Source of the DNA: a virus
DNA length: 58,718 bases
Direction: 5' to 3' (one strand)
IMG/VR virus record: IMGVR_UViG_3300025305_000019
Span: 1 to 58,718 of that record
Each line of letters opens with the position of its first letter. Positions within the stretch are counted from its first letter, which is position 1. Under the pieces are notes generated by a model that saw only the letters and a list, made by a program, of their open reading frames with translations, did not search any database and was not told the origin of the DNA. Below are positions 32,937-41,095 of the stretch, in pieces. The translations under genes and the position numbers were made by a program.

Positions 32937-33178
32937 CATACGACGAGCATGTCACACGGGCCATGCTGATGGGACGTACCTACGACCCACGCGACCACAC
33001 GTATTGTCTCCCATCCCGGCCATCAGCCCAAGGCAGGCCGAGTGCTGGTGACATGCTGGACGCAGATACAATGGAGCCCGTTGCCAATAAGCGGACACTC
33101 AACATTGGTTGGCTGGAAGCGAAGGTTAAGAGGAAGACCTACCATGAGCTTAGAGAAGCAGGCTACCGTGAAGCATAA
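32933..33178 (+). CDS. RAMLLG-family small protein 8
   Basis: 81 residues. ATG 32933 overlaps the stop of the HNH-like gene and follows palindrome copy 32913 (AAAGGTAAGCG as SD). MTYDEHVTRAMLMGRTYDPR, DHTYC and LDADTMEPV show both family motifs. It overlaps the next gene by 35 nt. This last member is separated from the others by the HNH-like gene. Confidence 0.7.
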   Translation: MTYDEHVTRAMLMGRTYDPRDHTYCLPSRPSAQGRPSAGDMLDADTMEPVANKRTLNIGWLEAKVKRKTYHELREAGYREA

Positions 33179-33629
33179 AGTGCCATCCTTTAAGCGTAAG
33201 ACCGTTGCACCAGCGTGCCTTTATTGTGGCGGATGGACGAAGACAATCCTGTCCACCGCTCACCATAACGGGCAGCACAGACGGCACCGATGCTTGGCTG
33301 AAGGATGCGAGAAAGCGTTCTATAGCCTCACACCATTTGAGCATGGGGCAGAGACGATCACGGCCTTCAAACCGTTCAAAGATCGCGCACTCACCCCGCT
33401 CGAAGAACACCAGCGCGAACAATGGAAGGAGGAAGCGAAGGAATTCGAGGGGTTACCTTACGAGGTAATCACCGGACAAGACATCCTTAGCCGAGCCGCC
33501 CGTGCTATGCGGAAGGCACCCGAGAGACGAGATCACGCCGAGAGCCTGATCGTCGCAACCCTAGAAGGTCTGGAAGACGACCTCTCATATATGGATGCTG
33601 GCAATGAAGCCCCCGAAGACAATAGTTAG
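33144..33629 (+). CDS. Zinc-ribbon protein
   Basis: 161 residues from ATG 33144. Residues 18-55 carry CLYCGGWTKTILSTAHHNGQ and HRCLAEGCEKAFYS: CxxC...CxxxxC as in Ogr/Delta or NrdR-like zinc ribbons that contact DNA or RNA polymerase. The C-terminal part is acidic and helical. GCGCACTCAC (33385) and palindrome copy 33452 (LPYEVI) lie inside. A regulator is plausible; target unknown. Confidence 0.6.
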   Translation: MSLEKQATVKHKVPSFKRKTVAPACLYCGGWTKTILSTAHHNGQHRRHRCLAEGCEKAFYSLTPFEHGAETITAFKPFKDRALTPLEEHQREQWKEEAKEFEGLPYEVITGQDILSRAARAMRKAPERRDHAESLIVATLEGLEDDLSYMDAGNEAPEDNS

Positions 33630-33918
33630 CGATGCTCCGATGACTGCGGAGCAGGTCGCTGCCGTCCCTCACCAGTACGAGGGCGTGGATAAGATGACCA
33701 TCCGCTCCACCATGAACGCCTTGAGCCCGTTCATCCCCAACGGCACGCTGGATACGATCCGGCAAGCGTGTATGCTGGAGCCCAGCATGATTACCATCGC
33801 TTGTGCACAGTCCGAGAACATGCTTCTCGCCATGCACGCCATGCTGAAGAAGCACGGACCGGATACGTTCGGTCGCTGGCTTCGCGGCGACTTCAACCTC
33901 GCAGAATTGGAAGGGTAA
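33595..33918 (+). CDS. 107-residue hypothetical protein
   Basis: Start at ATG 33595 or 33604, overlapping the previous gene. The sequence is helical: PMTAEQVAAVPHQYEGVDKM, CAQSENMLLAMHAMLKKHGP, FGRWLRGDFNLAELEG. Its stop lies in palindrome copy 33915. No family recognised. Confidence 0.6.
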   Translation: MLAMKPPKTIVSDAPMTAEQVAAVPHQYEGVDKMTIRSTMNALSPFIPNGTLDTIRQACMLEPSMITIACAQSENMLLAMHAMLKKHGPDTFGRWLRGDFNLAELEG

Positions 33919-33924
33919 CCTCAC

Positions 33925-34359
33925 ATGGTAACATATCCCAATCCACAGGAAGGGGGGCAGGAGCCCGGTCAGCTCGGGAGGGCTACCTACCCACCCAGCA
34001 ACCCCAAACAGGCGTCAGTGGCCCCGCATGGCAATTCTAGCCCCCATCCATTCACGGTCAAGGGGTATGGGTCGCTGGCAGCCGTGCTGACGGCAGCCTA
34101 TGACCAGTCTGCCAAGGGTAAGGGACACGAGCGCCACAACATATCCGGTGGGCAGGCATTCACCGAGCAGCCCATCATGGAGATCGCCCGTCGCGTCGGC
34201 CTCGGCTACCCTGCCGGGCAGGCCATGAAGAAGACACAGGAGGCAATGGGTATGCTGGCGAATGGTCGTCCAGATGCAGCCCGTGCCGAAATCCTCGGAG
34301 CCATCGTCTACTTGGCGGCGCTCCACCATTTGATTGGAGAAGACGTTGCACCCAAATGA
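33925..34359 (+). CDS. 144-residue hypothetical protein
   Basis: ATG 33925 is part of palindrome copy 33915 (CACATGGTAAC), so the repeat encodes the first residues MVT. The N-terminal 45 residues are Pro/Gly-rich; the C-terminus is helical (QPIMEIARRVGLGYPAGQAM, ARAEILGAIVYLAALHHLIG), resembling phage proteins that form helical bundles. No catalytic motif seen. Confidence 0.6.
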   Translation: MVTYPNPQEGGQEPGQLGRATYPPSNPKQASVAPHGNSSPHPFTVKGYGSLAAVLTAAYDQSAKGKGHERHNISGGQAFTEQPIMEIARRVGLGYPAGQAMKKTQEAMGMLANGRPDAARAEILGAIVYLAALHHLIGEDVAPK

Positions 34360-34420
34360 CGTGAACTGGATAAAGTTCCTCGTGCTTGTGGCAGTGATTG
34401 CCCTGATGTGGGACATCTAA
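34346..34420 (+). CDS. 24-residue membrane peptide
   Basis: A TTG start at 34346 with GGAGA upstream gives a single-helix peptide (HPNDVNWIKFLVLVAVIALM, ending WDI). It overlaps the previous gene by 14 nt and is followed at once by a terminator, so it closes the operon. The unusual start lowers certainty. Confidence 0.4.
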   Translation: MHPNDVNWIKFLVLVAVIALMWDI

Positions 34421-34425
34421 AGTAG

Positions 34426-34455
34426 GGGCGGCTTCGGTCGCCCTTATCGTTTCCC
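34426..34455 (+). terminator. Terminator-like hairpin with UUCG tetraloop
   Basis: GGGCGGC-TTCG-GTCGCCC forms a 7-bp stem with one G-T pair (34426-34432 with 34437-34443), followed by TTATCGTTT. It is intergenic and ends the 28.5-34.4 kb gene run. Confidence 0.75.
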
Positions 34456-34491
34456 CCTCCCTACAGTACCGATACCTCGAAAGGTAACACC

Positions 34492-34815
34492 ATGACCTCG
34501 TATTACCCGCACCTGAAGGAAGCTCCGGGCTTCGCATTCCTCCCCGACCGTAAGAACGGCGACAACCGGCCAGACCGGATCATGCGCTTCGTCATGCTGC
34601 CGGATAAAGACATGGTGTCCATGCTCGACCCCAAGCGCAACATCCTGCGTATCTCTGCCATCAACTACGACAAGCTGTCCGAACTGGACCAGCATCGCGT
34701 TGACCGCACGCATCACCTGTCGCTGTATATGCTGGATCGCGGCGATGGCTCATACACTGTAACGGAGGGCTTCGCGCCGCCGCCCATCAGTGCACAGCAC
34801 CTGTTCAAGAGCTAA
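34492..34815 (+). CDS. 107-residue hypothetical protein
   Basis: ATG 34492 follows palindrome copy 34471 (GAAAGGTAACACC). The sequence MTSYYPHLKEAPGFAFLPDR, NILRISAINYDKLSELDQHR and SLYMLDRGDGSYTVTEGF is beta-rich and soluble. The gene is monocistronic, between the terminator at 34426 and the promoter at 34890. No family recognised. Confidence 0.65.
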   Translation: MTSYYPHLKEAPGFAFLPDRKNGDNRPDRIMRFVMLPDKDMVSMLDPKRNILRISAINYDKLSELDQHRVDRTHHLSLYMLDRGDGSYTVTEGFAPPPISAQHLFKS

Positions 34816-34889
34816 GGTTACCTCCGAGGTAACGCAGTCATTTGACTGTTGCAAATATGTCACATCACGGGTTTGTGATCGTAGACCCC

Positions 34890-34918
34890 TTGTAAACCAC
34901 CCATAGACAACCTATATA
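34890..34918 (+). promoter_or_regulatory. Sigma70-like promoter for the MoxR/VWA operon
   Basis: TTGTAA (34890-34895), 17-bp spacer, TATATA (34913-34918), followed by a CTATAG stretch. It lies in a gene-free gap. The 5' leader to ATG 35004 carries GCGCACTCAC (34962) and palindrome copy 34982. Confidence 0.75.
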
Positions 34919-35003
34919 CTATAGACGGGCACCGATGGTCGGTCACCCGCTATTTTTCTTCGCGCACTCACCGTCGCGAAAGTTACCACAGAAGGTAAAT
35001 CCC

Positions 35004-36080
35004 ATGAAGTTCGACACCATCATCGCCCGTATGTCCGGCTGGTACATGGCTCGCAAGTGCGTGTACCTCAAGTCTGCTCCGGGTCGCGGCAAGACTTCGG
35101 TTATGTCCACTGCCCCGGCCATCCTGTCGGCGGCGACGGGCAAGAACATCGGGCTTGTCATCATCAACGGGCCGCTGCTCACCCCCGCCGACGCCATCGG
35201 CTACCTCATCCCCAAGAAGGTCGAGGTTGACGGCGTGCTTCACATGGAGAGCGTCTACACCGACCCCTTCTGGTTCCGTACCCGCGAAGGTAAGCGTCTC
35301 GATGAATACGATGGCGGCGTCATCGTGGTTGACGAGGCCGACAAGATGGATGTCGATGTCAAGAAGGTCATCGGTGAAGCTGCGCTTTCCGGTCGCCTTG
35401 GGCCGCACGTCCTGCCGGATGGCTGGGTCGTCTGGATGGCTGGTAACCGGCAGAAGGATCGTTCGGGTTCCACGAAGGAACTGGATCACCTCATCAACCG
35501 CCGCATGGAGATCGACGTTACCGACGACATCGAAAGCTGGAACAACTGGGCCAACAAGAACGGCACGTCGCCCACGACACGGGCTTTCGTCAACCAGAAC
35601 GTCGAGATCGTGTTCTCCGATGGCGTGCCCGAGAAGCAGGGTCCGTGGTGCACTCCGCGCTCTATCGTGGAGTTCGATGATTACCTCCGCACCATCGCAC
35701 CGGATGGCGACTTCCCCGAGGATGCTTCGACTATCGAAGAAGGTGCTGGCATGATCGGTGATGCTGCGGCACAGCAGTATTTCTCGTTCCTCAAGCTGCG
35801 GCAGGACATGCCCACGTATGAGGAAATTCTGGAGAAGCCGGGTTCGGTCAAGGTTCCCGGCAAGCCGGATGCAGCCATGCTGGTGTGCTATAACCTCGCG
35901 CACCGGGTCAAGATCGAGGAAGCAGGGCCGGTCATCGAGTACGTCAACCGGCTGCCAGCCGAGTTCTCGGTTATCTTCGCCAAGGCTGCCGTCGCTCGTG
36001 ACCCCAAGCTGATTGCCACCGCTGGCTTCGCCAAGTGGATCGCCAAGAATGCCTCGCTGATGGCCGCTATCGGGCGGTAA
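35004..36080 (+). CDS. MoxR-type AAA+ ATPase
   Basis: 358 residues from ATG 35004. Walker A SAPGRGKTS (about residues 25-33), Walker B GGVIVVDEADKMD (about 105-117), sensor region WMAGNRQKDRSGSTKELDHL and an arginine-finger-type NRRMEI. MoxR ATPases work as chaperones or remodellers with VWA proteins; the next large gene here encodes such a partner. A similar ATPase/VWA pair is conserved in N4-type phages (gp24/gp25, from memory). Substrate unknown. Confidence 0.82.
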   Translation: MKFDTIIARMSGWYMARKCVYLKSAPGRGKTSVMSTAPAILSAATGKNIGLVIINGPLLTPADAIGYLIPKKVEVDGVLHMESVYTDPFWFRTREGKRLDEYDGGVIVVDEADKMDVDVKKVIGEAALSGRLGPHVLPDGWVVWMAGNRQKDRSGSTKELDHLINRRMEIDVTDDIESWNNWANKNGTSPTTRAFVNQNVEIVFSDGVPEKQGPWCTPRSIVEFDDYLRTIAPDGDFPEDASTIEEGAGMIGDAAAQQYFSFLKLRQDMPTYEEILEKPGSVKVPGKPDAAMLVCYNLAHRVKIEEAGPVIEYVNRLPAEFSVIFAKAAVARDPKLIATAGFAKWIAKNASLMAAIGR

Positions 36081-36094
36081 CCTCACGAGGTAAC

Positions 36095-36114
36095 GGTGGG
36101 GCTCCGGCCCCACC
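36095..36114 (+). other. GC-rich hairpin after the MoxR gene
   Basis: GGTGGGGC-TCCG-GCCCCACC, a perfect 8-bp stem, 14 nt after the stop and directly after palindrome copy 36077. No T-tract; may slow polymerase or protect the 3' end. Confidence 0.65.
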
Positions 36115-36135
36115 ACACCATAAGAAGGTCGGACC

Positions 36136-36354
36136 ATGCAGCTACTTGGATTTGAAGGCGAGAAGCAGGATGGGCTGGGAAGGCTGGTAGTGCCAGTGTA
36201 TGGCGGCAGGCAGATCATATGCTTCATCGACAAGGGCACTTACATCGGTGTCCACTTGGGTGGGCATATCGAGGATAAGGACATCATCATCTTCACTGCC
36301 AAGGTGCATGAGTTCATCCGCAATTACAGGGAACGGATAGATGCGAACATTTAA
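36136..36354 (+). CDS. 72-residue hypothetical protein
   Basis: ATG 36136 has AAGAAGG upstream. MQLLGFEGEKQDGLGRLVVP, YGGRQIICFIDKGTYIGVHL and a C-terminal helix EFIRNYRERIDANI suggest a small beta-sheet with one helix. Overlaps the next gene by 14 nt. No family recognised. Confidence 0.65.
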   Translation: MQLLGFEGEKQDGLGRLVVPVYGGRQIICFIDKGTYIGVHLGGHIEDKDIIIFTAKVHEFIRNYRERIDANI

Positions 36355-36574
36355 GATCGAGATGCGCGTCGATTTCAAAGACGAGAGCAAGTACGATGCG
36401 GTGGCCGAGGTCATCCGCGAACTGGCACGCGGTGCCTTCACCACGGCGAAGCTTCTGGAAGACAGCCGCCCTACGAAGATCGTCCTTGAGAGCGGCGATC
36501 TGTTCATGGGTACAGAGGAAATCGCCCTCTTTGCCGAGGAACAGGAGGCGCTTGAAGCATCACGGGGGGAGTAG
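36341..36574 (+). CDS. 77-residue hypothetical protein
   Basis: ATG 36341. MRTFKIEMRVDFKDESKYDA and VAEVIRELARGAFTTAKLLE give a beta-alpha-beta pattern; the C-terminus is acidic (LFAEEQEALEASRGE). Between the MoxR and VWA genes, so it may belong to their system. No family recognised. Confidence 0.65.
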   Translation: MRTFKIEMRVDFKDESKYDAVAEVIRELARGAFTTAKLLEDSRPTKIVLESGDLFMGTEEIALFAEEQEALEASRGE

Positions 36575-36653
36575 TGTTACCTGTTGAGGTAACTTTAGAG
36601 GTAGCAAAGAATGGGAACTTCCTGTTTGGTTTGCTTTACAAAGAGGTATGGAA

Positions 36654-37991
36654 ATGAGCAAGACGCTTGGCAATTACGAGATAGAGACGCTGACACCGGC
36701 ACAGGTCAAGGCTTGGGGTGACACCCGTGCCGCTCTGATCTGGCATTGCCCAGCGTTTTCCCACATCTTCTATACGATGATGTCCAAGGACACCGCAGAT
36801 GGCAAGCCCAATGAACACCTCGCCATCTTCACTAAGCAGGTGCCGATTGCGGCGACCGATGGTCAGTATATCCTGCTCAACCCGGATACGTTCTTCGAGC
36901 ATGACTTGCAGGAACGCATCTTCATCGTGGCGCATGAAATCTCACATGGCATCTTCGGCCACGTCGAGACGATGCACCGCGTAGCTGCCAAGGGTAAGAT
37001 CGTTTACCCCGATGGTAAGGAACTGGAGTACGACGAAGAAGACTACCAGATGGCGATGGATTACGTCATCAACGCCATGCTGGTCGAGAGCAAGATCGGC
37101 AAGTACAACGACCAGTGGCTACACGACACGACCATCGCCACGGCCATGGATAGCATTATGACGGCGTACCGTCGCATCCATCAGGACAAACCCAAGCAGG
37201 GTGGCGGTAAGCAGCAGGGTCAGGGTCAGGGTCAGGGTACCTCGCAAGGTAACGGCAGCCATCAGCCCAAGGGTGGGCAGAAGGGCTTCGACCAGCACCT
37301 CAAGCCGGGGCAGAGCCAAGGCCAAGACCCAGCACAGGCAGCCGCCGACCGCAACGAGGTCGAGTGGAAGACGGCCATCGCTGGCGCACTCACAGCCGCT
37401 CGTGTTCAGGGTAAGCTGCCAGCCGGTCTGGAGCGTATGCTGGGCGAGGTGCTTGAGCCCAAGGTTGATTGGACGGATAAGGTTCTGGCCTTCTTCGCCC
37501 GTAAGCCAGGTGGCGGCACCTACGACTGGCGCAAGCCTGATCGTCGCTTCATCACTCGCGGCATCATCATCCCCGGCAGGGCGGGGCACGGTGCCGGTGA
37601 CGTAGTGGTCGCCGTCGATACCTCCGGGTCTATCACCCAGAAGGTGCTTGACGTGTTCTTCGGTGAGATGTCTGGCATCCTCGATGACATCCGACCGCGC
37701 CGCCTCCACCTTGTGTATTGTGACGCCAAGATCGGTAACACCCACGAGATCGAGAGCGGCACGGACTTGCTGGACATCAAGGCGAAGGGGGCCGGTGGCG
37801 GCGGTGGTACGAGCTTCGTGCCAGTGTTCGACTGGATTACCTCGGAAGGTATCGAGCCCGACGCCCTGATCTACCTGACCGATGGGATGGGTAGGTTCCC
37901 TGAACATGCCCCCAGCTACCCGGTCATGTGGGGTAGCATCTACGAGAAGGCCCAGTATCCGTTCGGGGAGGTCATCGACGTTCCCGTGTGA
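36654..37991 (+). CDS. VWA-domain protein with metallopeptidase-like N-terminal domain
   Basis: 445 residues; AGAGG lies 7 nt before ATG 36654. An HEISHGIFGH motif at about residue 94 (HExxHxxxxH zinc site) belongs to the putative metallopeptidase domain that precedes VWA-like domains in DUF2201-type proteins. A Gly/Gln-rich linker (GGGKQQGQGQGQGTSQGN) with palindrome copy 37236 follows. The VWA domain has MIDAS residues VDTSGSI (about residue 320), GGGGGTSF and LTDGMG. Expected partner of the MoxR ATPase. Role in the phage is unknown; chaperone-like remodelling or host takeover are possibilities. Confidence 0.8.
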   Translation: MSKTLGNYEIETLTPAQVKAWGDTRAALIWHCPAFSHIFYTMMSKDTADGKPNEHLAIFTKQVPIAATDGQYILLNPDTFFEHDLQERIFIVAHEISHGIFGHVETMHRVAAKGKIVYPDGKELEYDEEDYQMAMDYVINAMLVESKIGKYNDQWLHDTTIATAMDSIMTAYRRIHQDKPKQGGGKQQGQGQGQGTSQGNGSHQPKGGQKGFDQHLKPGQSQGQDPAQAAADRNEVEWKTAIAGALTAARVQGKLPAGLERMLGEVLEPKVDWTDKVLAFFARKPGGGTYDWRKPDRRFITRGIIIPGRAGHGAGDVVVAVDTSGSITQKVLDVFFGEMSGILDDIRPRRLHLVYCDAKIGNTHEIESGTDLLDIKAKGAGGGGGTSFVPVFDWITSEGIEPDALIYLTDGMGRFPEHAPSYPVMWGSIYEKAQYPFGEVIDVPV

Positions 37992-37997
37992 CGCCCA

Positions 37998-38026
37998 GCG
38001 TGTAATGCTCTCGGAGCATTACACGC
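37998..38026 (+). other. 13-bp perfect hairpin between genes
   Basis: GCGTGTAATGCTC and GAGCATTACACGC pair perfectly around a TCG loop, 7 nt after the VWA stop. No T-tract. The loop is minimal and the stem long, so it could be an RNase III site or a block to 3' exonucleases. Confidence 0.8.
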
Positions 38027-38062
38027 GACCACATCCCCAGTCAACCGAAAAGAGAGGCACCC

Positions 38063-38827
38063 ATGCCCATCGTTTTGCAGCAGCAAGAAGACTTCCTGAA
38101 GCATGTCGGAAAGATCACGGACGTGCTGATCCGCGACAAGCGCCCAGCCATCAGCCACAAGGAATTCTGCACAACCTTCGTGAGCAACGATACCTTCTCC
38201 AAGATCGAAGACATGGTGTCCCAGACGAACCTGCACTCCATGGGCATCCGCTCCAAGCAAAACATGATCGTGCATGTGGACAACGATCTGGTGAAGGCCG
38301 ACTTCACCCTGCCAGTGGAGTTCACATGCGCCCGGTGGATGCCTCGTGACCTGTCGAGCCCCATTACCTCGGAAGGTAAGTTCCAAGAACTGGTTGCCTT
38401 CGCCGTACAGAATGCGTTCGATGTCGGCCTGTTTAGCATGATGACGGAGAAGCTGGTACGGGCGGTCCCAAGCTGGAAGGCCATGCGCTACATGTTCCCC
38501 GGCACGCTGACGTTGCTACGCAGCATGACAATGGTGGAGGGTGTACCGGGGAATTACTATCCTGACCTCGCAGACAAGATCGCGACCATCAAGAGCGCAC
38601 CATCAAACCTCCCAAGCATCTCACATGATGGGAAGCAGAAGCTGCGCTATCTGAATACGTGGATGGGGGTACAGGTGCTGACCGAGAGCTTCAACCGTAG
38701 CATTCCGCTACCTGACGATCTGAACCCGGAGCGAGGGGATGGGTCAAAGGCGGTGACTTGCAACATCGACATGCCACAGCGTCGGATTACCTCGGAAGGT
38801 ATCGACTATCTGTTCCATGGTGTATAA
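38063..38827 (+). CDS. 254-residue hypothetical protein
   Basis: ATG 38063 follows AGAGAGG. Soluble, mixed alpha/beta (MPIVLQQQEDFLKHVGKITD, FVSNDTFSKIEDMVSQTNLH, LRYLNTWMGVQVLTESFNRS). Two in-frame palindrome copies (38363, 38786) encode ITSEGK and ITSEGI. Position between the MoxR/VWA genes and DNA polymerase, with strong hairpins on both sides, indicates a separate transcript segment. No family recognised. Confidence 0.65.
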   Translation: MPIVLQQQEDFLKHVGKITDVLIRDKRPAISHKEFCTTFVSNDTFSKIEDMVSQTNLHSMGIRSKQNMIVHVDNDLVKADFTLPVEFTCARWMPRDLSSPITSEGKFQELVAFAVQNAFDVGLFSMMTEKLVRAVPSWKAMRYMFPGTLTLLRSMTMVEGVPGNYYPDLADKIATIKSAPSNLPSISHDGKQKLRYLNTWMGVQVLTESFNRSIPLPDDLNPERGDGSKAVTCNIDMPQRRITSEGIDYLFHGV

Positions 38828-38833
38828 GAGAAA

Positions 38834-38862
38834 GGGGTAGTGGGCTACACCCCCACTACCCC
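38834..38862 (+). terminator. 11-bp hairpin after the 254-residue gene
   Basis: GGGGTAGTGGG (38834-38844) pairs with CCCACTACCCC (38852-38862) around a 7-nt loop, 7 nt after the stop. T-tract is missing, so termination may be partial. Confidence 0.55.
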
Positions 38863-38917
38863 CTCGCTCACCGAAAAACCAGCCTCACCCATCAAGGCCA
38901 GCCAGCATCATATAACC

Positions 38918-38946
38918 TTGACAAACAAAGATGTCAACACCCTTGG
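38918..38946 (+). promoter_or_regulatory. Possible promoter before DNA polymerase
   Basis: CTTGACAA at 38917-38924 matches the -35 of the stronger phage promoters, but no good -10 lies at 17 bp; TTGGAT and GGATAA occur at 19 and 21 bp. It is in the only gap before the polymerase gene. Confidence 0.35.
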
Positions 38947-38960
38947 ATAAGGCTAGATAA

Positions 38961-40856
38961 ATGGACATTGTTACTTACGACTGGGAGACTTACTACAATA
39001 AAGATTACTCCCTGAAGAAGATGAGCCCCATCGAATACATCCTCGATCCAAGGTTTCAGGTAACCGGGCTCGCAGTAAAGCGGTTTAAGCAACCATCCTT
39101 CTGGGTACACGGGCAGGACGTGGAAGAATTCTTCCGCGAAGAACCAGAGAATGTCCTTGCCGTCAGCCACAATGCGCTATTCGACATGTGCATCTGCTAC
39201 TATAGGTTCGGCTGGGTGCCCAAGGTTATGGTCGATACCTTGGGGGTAAGCCGTGCGTTGCTTCAGGCGTTCCTGCGTAGTCTATCGCTTGCTTCGGTCG
39301 CCAAGCATCTCGGCCTCGGGGCCAAGGGTGGTGCACTCGCCAACGTCATCAACATGCGGCGCGAGGATATTCAAGCGCACCCAAAGCTTTACGCCGACTT
39401 CATGGAGTACGGTAAGAACGATGCCGACCTATGCTTCGGCATCTTCGAGAAGCTTGTCATGTCTGGCAAGTTCCCGATGTCGGAGATCGCCATTATGAAC
39501 AGCGTGCTTCGCTGTGCCGTGGTGCCGCAGTTCAAGCTGGACATTAACGCGCTCAACGAAAGCCTTGTGGAAATTCAGCAATCCAAGGAAGACCTGCTTA
39601 CCCGCAGCATGTTGCTCGGCAGTGACATCGACAAGCTGATGAGCAATGACAAGTTCGCGGAGTTGCTGCAACAGTTCGGTGTCAACCCGCCGACCAAGAT
39701 TTCCGCCAAGACCGGCAAAGAGGCATGGGCCTTCGCGAAGTCGGACAAGGCGTTCCTCGACCTGCTGGAGCATGAAGACCCCAACGTGCAGGCACTGGTG
39801 GCGGCTCGCTTCGGCCATAAGAGTACCATCGAAGAAACCCGGCACGAGCGATTTATCCGCATCGGTCAGCTTCAGTGGCCTGCCACAAAGGTTACCTCGG
39901 GAGGTACCCTTGGCCTGATCCCCATGCCACTCCGTTATTCAGGCGCACACACACATCGGCTCTCCGGTGACTGGAAGATGAACGTCCAGAACATGGGCCG
40001 CAAGTCGAAGCTTCGCAAGTCGCTGACTGCCCCTGAAGGTTACAAGGTCGTCGCCGGTGACGAGAGCCAGATCGAGGCTCGCTTTGTTGTTACCTTGAGT
40101 GGTCAGGAAGATGTACGGCAGCAGTTCGACCGGGGTGAAGACGTGTACTCCCTGTTCGCTACCGAGCTTTTCGGCTTCCCGGTTACGAAGGCCAACCAGA
40201 TCGAACGCTTCATCGGTAAGCAGTGCATTCTGGGTCTGGGCTTCGGCCTCGGCCATGACAAGTTCGGCAAGTCGATACCGATCCTGTCGCAAAACCAGAT
40301 CGGCAAGCGTATTGACATGGAGCCCGAGGAAGCGGAGCGCACGGTCAACATCTACCGGGCGACCAACTTCGAGGTTGTCAGGACGTGGAAGCTGCTCAAC
40401 ACCATGGGCATCAACGCCCTGATTACCGGGCAGGAATGGCAGTGGGGTCCGGTGCTGTTCAAGAAGGATGAGATCGTCCTTCCGAACGGCTTGAGCCTTT
40501 TCTATCACAACATCAGGCGTCAGGAAGGTGGCAAGTTCGGCAGCGAAGTGGTGTTTGAATACGGGCCTTTCACCAAGCGATGCTACGGCGGTATGCTGCT
40601 GGAGAACATCGCACAGGCGCTGGCTCGCATCGTCACCATGGAAGCGGCCATCCGTGTGGAGAAGCGGCTTGCCAAGGCAGGCATCAAGCTCGCCCTACAG
40701 GTGCACGACGAACTGGTGTTCGTGGTACCGGATCGTTTCGTTCAAGTGGTGCGTGGTATCCTTGAGCAAGAGTTGCGCCGCCGCCCGAAGTGGCTGCCGT
40801 TGCTCCCCCTCGATTGCGAAACAGGAGTTGGGCAAGATTATGGATCGGCCAAATAG
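38961..40856 (+). CDS. DNA polymerase, family A with 3'-5' exonuclease domain
   Basis: 631 residues. Exonuclease motif I YDWETYYN (residues 5-12), motif II region VSHNALFDM and motif III-type YGKNDADL. Polymerase motif A VVAGDESQIEARF (about 362), motif B KANQIERFIGKQCILGLGFG (about 410), motif C QVHDELVFV (about 580), whose Asp-Glu is catalytic. In motif A the common DYSQIE is DESQIE, as in several phage polymerases. It replicates the phage genome together with the primase-helicase at 48149. The palindrome copy at 39891 encodes VTSGGT. Confidence 0.93.
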   Translation: MDIVTYDWETYYNKDYSLKKMSPIEYILDPRFQVTGLAVKRFKQPSFWVHGQDVEEFFREEPENVLAVSHNALFDMCICYYRFGWVPKVMVDTLGVSRALLQAFLRSLSLASVAKHLGLGAKGGALANVINMRREDIQAHPKLYADFMEYGKNDADLCFGIFEKLVMSGKFPMSEIAIMNSVLRCAVVPQFKLDINALNESLVEIQQSKEDLLTRSMLLGSDIDKLMSNDKFAELLQQFGVNPPTKISAKTGKEAWAFAKSDKAFLDLLEHEDPNVQALVAARFGHKSTIEETRHERFIRIGQLQWPATKVTSGGTLGLIPMPLRYSGAHTHRLSGDWKMNVQNMGRKSKLRKSLTAPEGYKVVAGDESQIEARFVVTLSGQEDVRQQFDRGEDVYSLFATELFGFPVTKANQIERFIGKQCILGLGFGLGHDKFGKSIPILSQNQIGKRIDMEPEEAERTVNIYRATNFEVVRTWKLLNTMGINALITGQEWQWGPVLFKKDEIVLPNGLSLFYHNIRRQEGGKFGSEVVFEYGPFTKRCYGGMLLENIAQALARIVTMEAAIRVEKRLAKAGIKLALQVHDELVFVVPDRFVQVVRGILEQELRRRPKWLPLLPLDCETGVGQDYGSAK

Positions 40857-41076
40857 TACCCCACAAGGTAACAAAATCAGGGAACGTGCAGCAGCAGTTG
40901 CAATGTTGCTTGGGGAAATAACCCCCCTCATATGCGAACGGTGTAGAGGCACAGCAATAACTAGGCAGCGTATGGATGGCAAACGCGATACATGCGCCGG
41001 TTGCAATGGTGCAGGGTTCATGCTCATAGGGCCAAAGACGCTGGAGTATATGATAAATAACCCCTTGACAACCTAG
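40840..41076 (+). CDS. DnaJ-type zinc-finger protein (copy 2)
   Basis: 78 residues from ATG 40840, overlapping the polymerase end. MDRPNSTPQGNKIRERAAAV then CERCRGTAITRQRMDGKRDT and CAGCNGAGF: two CxxCxGxG-like halves as in the protein at 24487-24765. STPQGN is encoded by palindrome copy 40855. Probably binds zinc; function unknown. Confidence 0.65.
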   Translation: MDRPNSTPQGNKIRERAAAVAMLLGEITPLICERCRGTAITRQRMDGKRDTCAGCNGAGFMLIGPKTLEYMINNPLTT

Positions 41077-41095
41077 TTGAGACATGCCATATACA
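41065..41095 (+). promoter_or_regulatory. Sigma70-like promoter
   Basis: TTGACA (41065-41070) with CATATA at 17 bp or TATACA at 19 bp spacing, in front of the winged-helix gene (GTG 41131). It shares CTTGACAACC with 46807 and the minus-strand promoter at 24991. Confidence 0.65.

Noticed and set aside
35221-35300. GTACCCGCGAAGGTAAG-type half sites in the MoxR gene as full repeat copies
   Set aside because: Left arm too degenerate; counted as chance or decayed and left out of the list.
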